From positions 55,875 through 119,874 of the forward strand of contig JADKGZ010000011.1 of NCBI GenBank assembly GCA_016722025.1: DNA of 64,000 bases. Direction: 5' to 3'. Origin of the DNA: Acidimicrobiaceae bacterium. Lineage in GTDB: Bacteria > Actinomycetota > Acidimicrobiia > Acidimicrobiales > Ilumatobacteraceae. Below, piece after piece: positions 26,066-34,030 of the stretch. The position numbers and the translations under genes were made by a program. Positions within the stretch are counted from its first letter, which is position 1, and every line of letters starts with the position of its first letter. Below the pieces are notes generated by a model. It saw only the letters and a list, made by a program, of their open reading frames with translations. It did no database searches and was not told the DNA's origin.

Positions 26066-27315
26066 TCATGCGATCATGAACTCGGGAGTGATCAGGGCGA
26101 CCGCGAGGCGATCGATCCCCGCGGGCGCGGCGTCGAGAGCGGCGAGGGACGCATCGGCGAAGTCGTCGATCGGCAGACCGAGCACGTCGGCGAGCACGGC
26201 GCTGTCGTCACCCTGAGCGGCTGCCAGCACCTCACCGGCGGGAGCGGCCGCCGCGATCAGCGCAGCGAGGTTCGCGCGTGCCACCAGGCTGCTGGCACCG
26301 AACCACGCAGTGCCACCCGGCCAACCGGCGACGTTGGGCGGCAGCATCGGCACCTGCCCTGCGGCGCGCAGCAACTGCACCGACTGCTTCGGTGCCGGCC
26401 GTGCGCCGGTGACCCGACAGGCCGTCGCGAACCACGGGACGGGCCCCAGCACCAGTGGAGCACTGTGCCCTGCAAGGCCCTCCGCCAGCGTGGCTCGCAC
26501 CAGCGAGCGCACGTCGAAACCCGACGCGACGAACACCGTCGACAGCCGGTCGACGACGGTCTCGTCGTCGCTGCCCAGCAGCTCTCCCGCCACCGCCGCG
26601 GCGATGAACCCCGGCAAGGCGGCGTGTGCCAGCACCGCATCGATCACGGTGTCGAGATCGTGCACGCCAGCGACACCCAGGTAGCGCTGCGGGCTGTCGT
26701 CGTGGCGGCGGGCAACGAACCGTGCCGAACCCTCACCTCTCACGAGCGTCCACCCGCTGAGCGCCAGTGCGCCGGCCTGCACGTCGGCCTCGGAGTAGTT
26801 GCCTTCGCCCAGTGTGAACAGCTCCAGCAGCTCGCGAGAGAAGTTCTCGTTCGGCTGCGACCCGGTCGACTCTCGCAGATCGAGGTACGCCAACATCGCC
26901 GGGTCGATCGTGATCGCACGCAACAGGTCGCGGAAGCCGCCGAGCCCGGCCGCGCAAGAGGCGTGCCTGGATCACCATCAGGCGCGCCACGCGCACCTTG
27001 TCCAGCGCTGACGAAGTGCCCGTGCCACATCCAGGCGACGCGATCGACCAACGGCCGATCGGACCCGATCATGGTGGTCAACCACGTGTGGATGCCGTAC
27101 AGCTTCGACGTTCTGTCCTGCGGGTCGAGCGGCAACAGGTCGTCGTCCCACGGGTCGACCGCCGGCACGCCACCCACCCCGGCTGGGTCGAGCAGCCGAT
27201 CCAGCTCGGCGACCGAACCACGGGCGACCGCCTCACGCAACTCGGCCGGCGGCAGGCCGAAGCCGGCTCGGCGATGCAACCAGGCAACTGCGTCTCGTTC
27301 CTCCATGCACGGCAT
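26066..27315 (-). pseudogene. DUF1800 family protein, two frameshifts
   Basis: The N-terminal part (AVAWLHRRAGFGLPPAEL, then VDRVAWMWHGHFVSA) and the C-terminal part (AYLDLRESTGSQPNENFSRE, LPPNVAGWPGGTAWFGASSL) are clear DUF1800. The frame changes twice, near 27000-27009 and near 26945-26963. Between them a third frame encodes the expected DKVRVARLMVIQARLL. Both changes fit loss of two bases in GCGC-rich runs. With repair the protein would be about 417 residues. It heads the unit with the DUF1501 gene. The start is ATG 27315 or 27306. Either the gene is newly broken or the sequence is wrong at two points. Confidence 0.78.
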
Positions 27316-27366
27316 CGTGATGCGCAGGTGTGAGCGAACTGTGAGGAGCGGCGATCGCCCGTTCGG

Positions 27367-27618
27367 TCACGCCACGCTGGCCCGCTCGAGCTCGATGAAG
27401 ATGCACTCGCCGGGGCAGGCGATCGCAGCGTCGATCACGCCCTGCTCGCCACGCGGGTCGACAACGGCCAGGCTGCTGGAACCGCCCGGATCGTTCAGCG
27501 GCCAACCATCTTGCGCCACGTATGCAATGCCGTCCTCCAGCTGCACGAACACGTCGGGGCAGTGGTCGATGCACAACCCGTCGCCGGTGCACAGGTCTTG
27601 GTCGATCCACACCCGCAT
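27367..27618 (-). CDS. Ferredoxin with one aspartate in place of a cluster cysteine
   Basis: The 83-residue protein reads DQDLCTGDGLCIDHCPDVF and later ACPGECI. The first motif is C-X2-D-X2-C-X3-CP, so the usual second cysteine is aspartate. This indicates a [3Fe-4S] cluster, or a [4Fe-4S] with an Asp ligand. Such ferredoxins feed electrons to cytochrome P450s and other oxygenases in actinobacteria, but no partner is adjacent. The ATG at 27618 follows a TAGCGT -10-like box by 8 bases. Confidence 0.85.
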   Translation of the reverse strand: MRVWIDQDLCTGDGLCIDHCPDVFVQLEDGIAYVAQDGWPLNDPGGSSSLAVVDPRGEQGVIDAAIACPGECIFIELERASVA

Positions 27619-27678
27619 GGCGTTCGACGCTACCGGCGCGGCGACGAGCGTGCTGTGTCGTGCCCGTGCCTGCACGGT

Positions 27679-27684
27679 TACCAT
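27679..27684 (+). promoter_or_regulatory. -10 box of the oligopeptidase gene
   Basis: TACCAT ends exactly 7 bases before the GTG at 27692. With the next G it creates an ATG at 27683 that would be a false start. Confidence 0.55.
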
Positions 27685-27691
27685 GCCGCCC

Positions 27692-29713
27692 GTGCAGGCT
27701 CCGATCGCAAAGCAAGTGGACCATGTGTGGCAGCGACCAACGGGGCCGGCCAGCGACCCGTGGGCGTGGTTGCGAGATCGCGACGACCCCGACACGGTGG
27801 AGTACCTCAAGGCGGAGAACGAGTACTCCGATGCCTGGTTCGCCGACCATGGCGACCTGATCGACACGCTGTTCAGCGAGATCAAGGCTCGCGTGCAGGA
27901 GACCGATCTTTCGGCTCCCGTGCGCAAGGACGACTGGTGGTACGTCACCCGCACCGAGGAAGGCGCCAGCTACGCCATCCACTGCCGTGGCCGCAGCGCC
28001 GACCGGGCCACCGAGCACGTGCTGCTCGACGAGAACGCAGAGGCGGCCGGGCACGAGTACTTCTCGGTCAACGCCTTCGATGTCAACCCGCAGCACACGG
28101 TGCTGGCGTGGAGCAGCGACACCGACGGCAGCGAGCAGTACACGATGCACCTGCGTGACTTGGCCACCGGCACCGACCGCGCCGAGCACCTCACCGGCAC
28201 CACGTGGGGTGGCACCGCCTGGTCTGCCGACGGCACCAGCCTGTTCTACGTCACCGCCGACGAGCAGATGCGCCCGTACCGAGTGTGGCGGCACGCGCTG
28301 GGCAGCGACCAGGCTGCCGACACCATGGTGTTCGAGGAGCTCGACGAGCGCTTCTACGTGTACGTCGATCTCAGTCGCAGCGGCGAGTGGGTGGTCATCG
28401 AGACCGCGAGCAAGCTCAGCTCGGAAGTGCACCTCATCCCCGCCACCAACCCCACGGTCGACGCAACGATGGTGCGGGCACGCGTTGCCGACGTGGAGTA
28501 CGGCCTCGACCACTGGGGCGACAAGTGGGTGGTGCTCACCAACGAGGCCGCCACCGACTTCCGGGTGATGACCGCCCCGATCGACCGGCCCGGCGAGTGG
28601 ACCGAACTGGTGCCGCACGTACCCGGCCGGCGCATCACCTCCGTGGAGGCGTTCGCCGAACACCTGGTGCTGCACGAGTGGGCCGACGCGCAGCCACGCA
28701 TCCGCGTGCTCTTCCGCGATGGCACCGAGCGCACCGTGCACGGCGCCGACGAACCCCACGACCTGGAGCTCGATGCGAACCCCGAGTGGCGGGCGGCAAC
28801 AGTCCGGTACGTCGTGCAGTCGCTCACTCGCCCGGTCACCGTCTACGAGGAGGATGTGCGCAGCGGCGAGCGAGCTGTGCTGAAGCAGACACCCGTGCCG
28901 GCCGTCGATCTGCAGGCCTACGCAAGCGAGCGGCTGTGGGCCACCTCGCCCGATGGCACGAAGGTGCCGGTCGACATCGTCTACCGCAAGGGCACGCCCG
29001 CCGACGGCACTGCCGCCCTGTGCGTGTACGGCTACGGCAGCTACGAATCGTCGATGCCACCGTGGTTCAGCGTGGCGCGACTCTCGTTGCTGGATCGCGG
29101 CGCGGTGTGGGCGCTGGTGCACCCTCGTGGCGGTGGCGAGCTGGGCCGCGAGTGGTACTTGCAGGGCAAGCTCGCCCACAAGCGCAACACGTTCACCGAC
29201 ACCATTGCCAGTGTCGAGCACCTCGTCGCTACCGGCTGGGCGCACCCCGCCAAGGTGGCGCTGCGCGGCGGTAGCGCCGGCGGCCTGCTGGTGGGCGCGT
29301 GCATCACCATGCGGCCCGACCTCTTCCGCGCAGCAGTGGCCGAAGTGCCCTTCGTCGACGTGGTCACCACCATGGCCGACCCGACGCTGCCGCTCACCAT
29401 CACCGAGTGGGAGGAGTGGGGCGACCCGCGCGAGGAGCCAATGGCCGGCTACATGCTCAGCTACTCGCCCTACGACCACACGGTGCCCGCCGCGTACCCC
29501 GCCGTGTACATCACGGCCGGCCTCAACGATCCGCGCGTCAGCTACCACGAGCCGGCGAAGTGGATCGCCAAGCTGCGCTCAGTGCGCACCAACGATGCCA
29601 CGCTCATCATGCGCTGCGAGATGGGCGCCGGCCACGGCGGCCCCAGCGGGCGCTACGAGACCTGGCGCGAGGAAGCCCGCACCCTGGCCTTCGTGCTCAC
29701 CGAGCTGGCCTGA
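27692..29713 (+). CDS. S9 prolyl-oligopeptidase family peptidase (oligopeptidase B-like)
   Basis: The 673-residue cytosolic serine peptidase has an N-terminal seven-blade propeller (residues about 70-400) and an alpha/beta-hydrolase domain. The nucleophile is S528 in RGGSAGGLLVG, the acid is in TAGLNDPRVSY, and the histidine is in GAGHGGPSGR. It should cleave short peptides, after basic residues if it is true oligopeptidase B. GTG 27692 is chosen from the -10 geometry. ATG 27683, three codons earlier, is the alternative. Much longer upstream extensions are shadows of the minus-strand genes. Confidence 0.88.
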   Translation: MQAPIAKQVDHVWQRPTGPASDPWAWLRDRDDPDTVEYLKAENEYSDAWFADHGDLIDTLFSEIKARVQETDLSAPVRKDDWWYVTRTEEGASYAIHCRGRSADRATEHVLLDENAEAAGHEYFSVNAFDVNPQHTVLAWSSDTDGSEQYTMHLRDLATGTDRAEHLTGTTWGGTAWSADGTSLFYVTADEQMRPYRVWRHALGSDQAADTMVFEELDERFYVYVDLSRSGEWVVIETASKLSSEVHLIPATNPTVDATMVRARVADVEYGLDHWGDKWVVLTNEAATDFRVMTAPIDRPGEWTELVPHVPGRRITSVEAFAEHLVLHEWADAQPRIRVLFRDGTERTVHGADEPHDLELDANPEWRAATVRYVVQSLTRPVTVYEEDVRSGERAVLKQTPVPAVDLQAYASERLWATSPDGTKVPVDIVYRKGTPADGTAALCVYGYGSYESSMPPWFSVARLSLLDRGAVWALVHPRGGGELGREWYLQGKLAHKRNTFTDTIASVEHLVATGWAHPAKVALRGGSAGGLLVGACITMRPDLFRAAVAEVPFVDVVTTMADPTLPLTITEWEEWGDPREEPMAGYMLSYSPYDHTVPAAYPAVYITAGLNDPRVSYHEPAKWIAKLRSVRTNDATLIMRCEMGAGHGGPSGRYETWREEARTLAFVLTELA

Positions 29714-29757
29714 CGCTCCTGGCCCGGCCCGGCCCGGCGTCAGACCGTGGCGTGGCG

Positions 29758-30144
29758 TCAGAGCGTGGCCGCCAACACGGCTGCGACGATGAAGACCGCA
29801 TTGCGCGCAACATGGCCGGGCCCGATCGGCTTCGAGCTCAACGAACCGAAGCAGGCGCAGGGTGGGCGGCGGCCCTGCGCCAGCCTCACCAGCAACAGCC
29901 CGGTGAACACCCCGAACAACACCACCGCACACCACGCAACTGCATGTCGTTGCACTTGCACCAACAACAGGGCACCGAGGACGATCTCGACGAACGGCAC
30001 CACCCGGGCCAGCACCCAGGGCACGCCCAAACCCTGTGACTGCGATCGCCACTCCGTCGGCCGAGCCACCTTCGACACACCGGCCACGAGCAGCACGACC
30101 GCAACCATCACGGACGCTGCCGCACCCCACGCCGAGCGGCTCAT
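29758..30144 (-). CDS. MauE/DoxX-like membrane protein
   Basis: The 128-residue protein has four hydrophobic segments and the MauE-type motif PPCACFGSLSSKPIGPGHVARN, whose paired cysteines suggest a thiol-disulfide role in the membrane. In methylamine utilisation MauE supports disulfide formation. No mau genes occur here, so a general redox role is more likely. It starts 2 bases after the stop of the metallo-hydrolase and is co-transcribed with it. Confidence 0.75.
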   Translation of the reverse strand: MSRSAWGAAASVMVAVVLLVAGVSKVARPTEWRSQSQGLGVPWVLARVVPFVEIVLGALLLVQVQRHAVAWCAVVLFGVFTGLLLVRLAQGRRPPCACFGSLSSKPIGPGHVARNAVFIVAAVLAATL

Positions 30145-30146
30145 GC

Positions 30147-30983
30147 TCAGCCGACTTCGATGGTGAGGCCCTCGGAGGCTGCAAACACTTCCAGGCCCAC
30201 CTTGCCGCCGGCGGCGATGGCACAGCGCGAGACGTCGTCGAGCGCAGCGTCGGTGCGCGACTGGTCGTGGTGGAACAGTGCCAACCGCCCGACGTTGCAG
30301 TGCTGAGCCAGCCAGATGGCGTAGTCGATGGTGCAGTGACCCCAGGTGGACTTCTGCACGAACTCGTGGCTCGTGTACTGCGAGTCGTGGATCAGCAGGT
30401 CGGCACCCTCGGCGAGCTCACGAGCGCCGTCGCTCATCGAGAACGAACCGTCGTACGGCTGCTGATGATCGCTGAGGTAGGCCACGCTGCGGCCCTTCCA
30501 CTCGATGCGATACCCCAGCGTGGGGCCGACGTGGGGCACCAACCGGGAGATCACCCGGATACCACCGACGTCGAACTCGCGATCGGCGGTGTCGTGAAAG
30601 CGCACCATGCCGGGCAGTTGGTCGATGGTGACGGGGAAGAGTGGAGGGCGGATCACGGCGTTGATGACATCGGCGACGGACCGGCCATCTTCCTGCGCCG
30701 GGGCGTAGACGTCGAGCTCGGAGCCCTCGTGGAGCAGCGGCGAGAAGAAGGGCAGGCCCTGCGTGTGATCCCAGTGGAGGTGGCTGAGCAAGCAGGTGCC
30801 CCGAAAGGTGCCGTCCTGGGGCTGGGTGGCGCCGAAGTAGCGGGCACCGGTGCCGAGGTCGAAGAACAACGGAGGTTCGCCGGGTACGCGCACGGCGACA
30901 CATGACGTGTTGCCGCCGTACCGGGCGATGTTGTCGCCGTGGCACGGCGTGGAGCCGCGCACGCCGAAGAACGTGACCTGCAT
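30147..30983 (-). CDS. Metallo-beta-lactamase-fold hydrolase
   Basis: The 278-residue protein begins MQVTFFGVRGSTPCHGDN and has the metal motif SHLHWDH near residue 90. Further histidines lie in YLSDHQQP, IHDSQYTSHE and LFHHDQSRTDA. The layout resembles the PhnP/RNase Z-like branch whose members hydrolyse phosphodiesters, but the substrate is unknown. It is divergent from the epoxide hydrolase, with a 100-base gap (30984-31083) holding both promoters. Confidence 0.82.
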   Translation of the reverse strand: MQVTFFGVRGSTPCHGDNIARYGGNTSCVAVRVPGEPPLFFDLGTGARYFGATQPQDGTFRGTCLLSHLHWDHTQGLPFFSPLLHEGSELDVYAPAQEDGRSVADVINAVIRPPLFPVTIDQLPGMVRFHDTADREFDVGGIRVISRLVPHVGPTLGYRIEWKGRSVAYLSDHQQPYDGSFSMSDGARELAEGADLLIHDSQYTSHEFVQKSTWGHCTIDYAIWLAQHCNVGRLALFHHDQSRTDAALDDVSRCAIAAGGKVGLEVFAASEGLTIEVG

Positions 30984-31071
30984 CGTTTGCGTACCCCCTC
31001 GCCCGCCACGTTACGCCCGCCGTCGGCCCAGGGTAAACCAGCCGGGTACGTGACGCATGTCGCACCCGCGG

Positions 31072-31077
31072 TATCTT
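31072..31077 (+). promoter_or_regulatory. -10 box of the epoxide hydrolase-selenoprotein unit
   Basis: TATCTT ends 6 bases before the ATG at 31084. Confidence 0.5.
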
Positions 31078-31083
31078 GCGCCA

Positions 31084-31962
31084 ATGACAGCGATCACCAG
31101 CGGTTCCGTCTCGGCGAACGGAGTCGACTTCGGCTATCTCACCGCCGGCGACCCGGCAGCACCACTCGCGCTGTGCGTGCACGGCTTCCCCGACAGCGCA
31201 CACACGTGGCGGCACCTCCTGCCGCGCCTGGCCGAGGCCGGCTTCCGTGCCGTCGCGCCGTTCCAGCGCGGGTACGCCCCCACCAGCGTCCCCGCCGACG
31301 GTCGCTACCAGACGGGCGTGCTGGCCCAGGACATGAACATGCTGCACGAGGCACTCGGTGGTGGCGGCGATGCCGTCATCATCGGCCACGACTGGGGCGC
31401 GCCTGCCACCTACGGCGCTGCTGTGCTCGGCCCCGAGCGCTGGCGCAAGGTGGTCGGGTTGGCCGTGCCGCCCGGGCCGGCGTTCGGCATGTCGCTGGTC
31501 ACCAACCTCGTCCAGCTCAAGCGCAGCTGGTACATGTTCTTCTTCCAGTCTCCCTTCGCCGACATGGTGGTCCCGGCCAACGACATGGCCTACATCGACA
31601 TGCTCTGGGCGGATTGGTCGCCGGGGTACGACGCGAGCCACGACCTGCCGCTGGTGAAGGCGGCCCTCGGCGACCCGGCCAGCTTGGCGGCGGCACTGGG
31701 CTACTACCGCGCCGCACTCGGCGACGGCTTCAAGGATCCGACGCTCGAGGCCGAGCAGGCGGCAGCGGGTGCCGTACCCACCCAGCCGACGCTGTACTTG
31801 CACGGCCGCGACGACGGCGGCATCGGCCCGGAGGTCGCAGAACTGGCCGCCACCATGACCCCGCCCAACGTCACCGTCGAGATCGTCGACCACGCCGGCC
31901 ACTTCCTGCAGCTCGAGCAAGCCGAGTTGGTCAACGCCCGCATCCTGGAGTTCCTGGGGTGA
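31084..31962 (+). CDS. Epoxide-hydrolase-like alpha/beta hydrolase
   Basis: The 292-residue protein has the oxyanion motif VHGFPDSAHTW and an aspartate nucleophile in IIGHDWGAPAT, as in epoxide hydrolases and haloalkane dehalogenases. The acid region is HGRDDGGIGPE and the histidine is in DHAGHFLQLEQ. A cap domain with tryptophan and tyrosine residues (RSWYMFFFQSPF) fits an epoxide hydrolase. ATG 31084 is chosen from the -10 box rather than ATG 31057. The stop overlaps the next gene (GTGA), coupling it to the thioredoxin-fold protein and the selenoprotein. Confidence 0.83.
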   Translation: MTAITSGSVSANGVDFGYLTAGDPAAPLALCVHGFPDSAHTWRHLLPRLAEAGFRAVAPFQRGYAPTSVPADGRYQTGVLAQDMNMLHEALGGGGDAVIIGHDWGAPATYGAAVLGPERWRKVVGLAVPPGPAFGMSLVTNLVQLKRSWYMFFFQSPFADMVVPANDMAYIDMLWADWSPGYDASHDLPLVKAALGDPASLAAALGYYRAALGDGFKDPTLEAEQAAAGAVPTQPTLYLHGRDDGGIGPEVAELAATMTPPNVTVEIVDHAGHFLQLEQAELVNARILEFLG

Positions 31963-33389
31963 CCCAGACCGGCGCACCCGCCTTGCCCGACGGGTTGGTA
32001 GTGGTCGTCAAGCGCGAGTGCGAAACATGCACGATGGTCGCGCCGTTGCTCGGTGAGTTCGCCACCGTCGTGTACACACAGGACGACCCCACGTTCCCCG
32101 ACCCCACCGCCACGCTCGACAGCGATCTGTCGTTCAGTTGGCACCACGACATCGAGACCGTGCCCACTCTCATCCGCGTCACCGGGGGTGTCGAGGTCGA
32201 TCGCACTGTCGGCTGGGTGCGCGACGAGTGGCGACGCATCACCGGCCTCGCCGGCCTCGGCGAGGAGCTGCCACCGTTCCGCCCCGGTTGCGGCTCGATG
32301 AGCGTCGATCCAGATCGCGCCGATGCCCTCCGTGCTCGCTTCGGCGGGCACACGCTCAAGTCGCGCCGCCTCGAGCTGGCCGAGCTCGACGACGAGATGG
32401 AGCTGATGTTCGAGCGCGGCTTCACCGATGGTCTGCCGGTCGTGCCGCCCACGGAGGAGCGCGTGCTGCGGATGCTGCAGGGCACCTCGCGCGCGGCACA
32501 CGAGATCGTCGCCGTCGTGCCGCCGGATCTGGTGGAGGTCACCGTCGAGAAGGTGGCCATCAACGCCGTCATGGCCGGCTGCAAGCCCGAGTACCTGCCC
32601 TGGGTCATCGCCGCGCTGGAGGCGGTGTGCACCGACGAGTTCAACATGCACGGCGTGTTGGCCACCACCATGCCGGTGGGCCCGGTCATCGTGTGCAACG
32701 GTCCGGGCACGCGAGCCATCGGCATGAACAGCGAGGGCAACGCGCTCGGCCAGGGCAACCGAGCCAACCTCACCATCGGCCGCGCGGTGCAGCTGATCGT
32801 GCGCAACATCGGCGGTGGCCGGCCCGGCGAGGTCGACCGGGCGACGCACGGCAACCCGGGCAAGCTCAGTTTCTGCTTCGCCGAACGCGAGCACGACTCG
32901 CCCTTCAGCTCGCTGGCCGCGAGCCGCGGGCTCTCCGCCACGACAGACGCCGTCACCGTGTTCGCCGGTGAGGGCCCGCGGTGCATCGTCGATCAGAAGG
33001 TGCGCACCGCACCCGAGCTCGCCAACGTGTTCGCCGCCTGCTTGAAGGCGATGCACAACCCGAAGCTGGTGCTGGCATTCGACGCGATCCTGGTGGTGGG
33101 CCCCGAGCACGCCCGCGTGTGTGCCGATGCCGGCTGGGATCGCGCTCGGCTGCTGGCCGAGCTGCACGAGCGCTTGCAGTTCCCCGGCAGCGAGCTGGTG
33201 TGGGGCGCCGGCGGCATCGCCGATGGCATTCCCACTCATCTGCGCGACGTCACACTGCCCAAGTTCCGGCCCGATGGCATCCTGCTGGTGCACGCCGGCG
33301 GCGGCGCCGGGCTGTTCTCGGCCATGATCGGCGGCTGGGCCAACGGCGAGATCGGGTCGCAGCCCGTCACCAAGGAGGTCACCCGGTGA
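31959..33389 (+). CDS. Thioredoxin-fold fusion protein, partner of the UGSC selenoprotein
   Basis: The 476-residue protein has a thioredoxin-like N-terminus (about 100 residues) with the redox pair CETC in VVVKRECETCTMVAPLL and a cis-proline-like VPTL. A linker contains FRPGCGSMSVDP. A C-terminal domain of about 350 residues follows, with NAVMAGCKPEYLPW, GPGTRAIGMNSEGNALGQG and IGGGRPGEVDRATHGNPGKL. I know no function for the large domain, which I recall only as a neighbour of UGSC selenoproteins. The GTG at 31959 overlaps the epoxide hydrolase stop. The selenoprotein begins 43 bases downstream. A thiol or selenol relay between the two is a reasonable inference. Confidence 0.75.
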   Translation: MTQTGAPALPDGLVVVVKRECETCTMVAPLLGEFATVVYTQDDPTFPDPTATLDSDLSFSWHHDIETVPTLIRVTGGVEVDRTVGWVRDEWRRITGLAGLGEELPPFRPGCGSMSVDPDRADALRARFGGHTLKSRRLELAELDDEMELMFERGFTDGLPVVPPTEERVLRMLQGTSRAAHEIVAVVPPDLVEVTVEKVAINAVMAGCKPEYLPWVIAALEAVCTDEFNMHGVLATTMPVGPVIVCNGPGTRAIGMNSEGNALGQGNRANLTIGRAVQLIVRNIGGGRPGEVDRATHGNPGKLSFCFAEREHDSPFSSLAASRGLSATTDAVTVFAGEGPRCIVDQKVRTAPELANVFAACLKAMHNPKLVLAFDAILVVGPEHARVCADAGWDRARLLAELHERLQFPGSELVWGAGGIADGIPTHLRDVTLPKFRPDGILLVHAGGGAGLFSAMIGGWANGEIGSQPVTKEVTR

Positions 33390-33432
33390 CACGCAGTCGC
33401 CGGGTTCCCCGCTACATGAGAGAGTTGGTCGT

Positions 33433-33951
33433 ATGACACGGATCTTGCTCGACCCCACCAGCGAACGGTCGGTACCGCACCGCGAGCAGCTGGCACGGCC
33501 GGCGCACCTGCGTGGACAGGTCGTGGGCCTGCTCGACATCACCAAACCGCGCGGCGATGTCTTCCTCGATCGGCTCGAACAGCTGCTCATCGGCGCCGGG
33601 GCCAAGGTGCTGCGGTACAAGAAGCCGACGTTCACCAAACCCGCCCCTGTCGATCTGCGACAGCAGATCGCCACTCAGTGCACGCTGGTGATCGAGGCGC
33701 TGGCCGATTGAGGCAGTTGCACGTCGTGCAGTGTGCACGACATCGTTGATCTCGAGCGGCGGGGCGTGCCCGGCGTCTTCGTCGCGTCGGCCGAGTTCGT
33801 GGAGGCGGCGGTCGCGCAGTCGGTGGCGCTGGGCTTCCCCGGTGTCGCCCGAGTGTTCACTCCCCACCCCATCCAGGACCGCACTGATGACGAGATGCGC
33901 GCCTACGCCGACGACGCCTTCGAGCGAATCGTGTCTGCCATCGTCGGTTGA
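33433..33951 (+). CDS. UGSC-type selenoprotein, read through an in-frame TGA
   Basis: One frame runs from ATG 33433 to TGA 33949-33951 (172 residues) if the TGA at 33709-33711 is read as selenocysteine 93. The context is IEALAD-Sec-GSCTSCSVHD. The sequence on both sides is continuous, family-like protein: KPRGDVFLDRLEQLL, YKKPTFTKPAPVDLR, then GVPGVFVASAEFVEAA and RVFTPHPIQDRTDDEM. This matches the UGSC selenoprotein family, whose name comes from the Sec-Gly-Ser-Cys motif. A perfect 8-bp hairpin follows at the right distance for a bacterial SECIS. Function is unknown. A redox role is inferred from Sec, CTSC and the thioredoxin-fold neighbour. selA, selB, selC and selD must lie elsewhere in the genome. 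If the TGA were a stop, only 92 residues would be made. Confidence 0.9.
33712..33741 (+). promoter_or_regulatory. Candidate bacterial SECIS hairpin
   Basis: GTCGTGCA (33723-33730) pairs perfectly with TGCACGAC (33734-33741) around the loop GTG. The loop begins 19 bases after the TGA and its first base is G, both within the ranges I know for bacterial SECIS elements (loop about 16-37 bases after UGA, G in its first two positions). Confidence 0.72.
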
Positions 33952-34030
33952 TGGGTAGGCGTTCAAGCCTCGGCGATCACGCACCGATAACCCCTCCGAC
34001 ATCGCGGGCATGGAAACGGGAGGCCCACCG

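Noticed and set aside
26733..26996. An 87-residue minus-strand gene within the DUF1800 region
   Set aside because: Its first residues (VRVARLMVIQARLL) are the missing middle of the DUF1800 protein, displaced by a frameshift.
33733..33951. A separate 72-residue gene starting at GTG 33733
   Set aside because: It is in the same frame as 33433-33711 and begins in the middle of the UGSC motif, so it is the second half of the selenoprotein.
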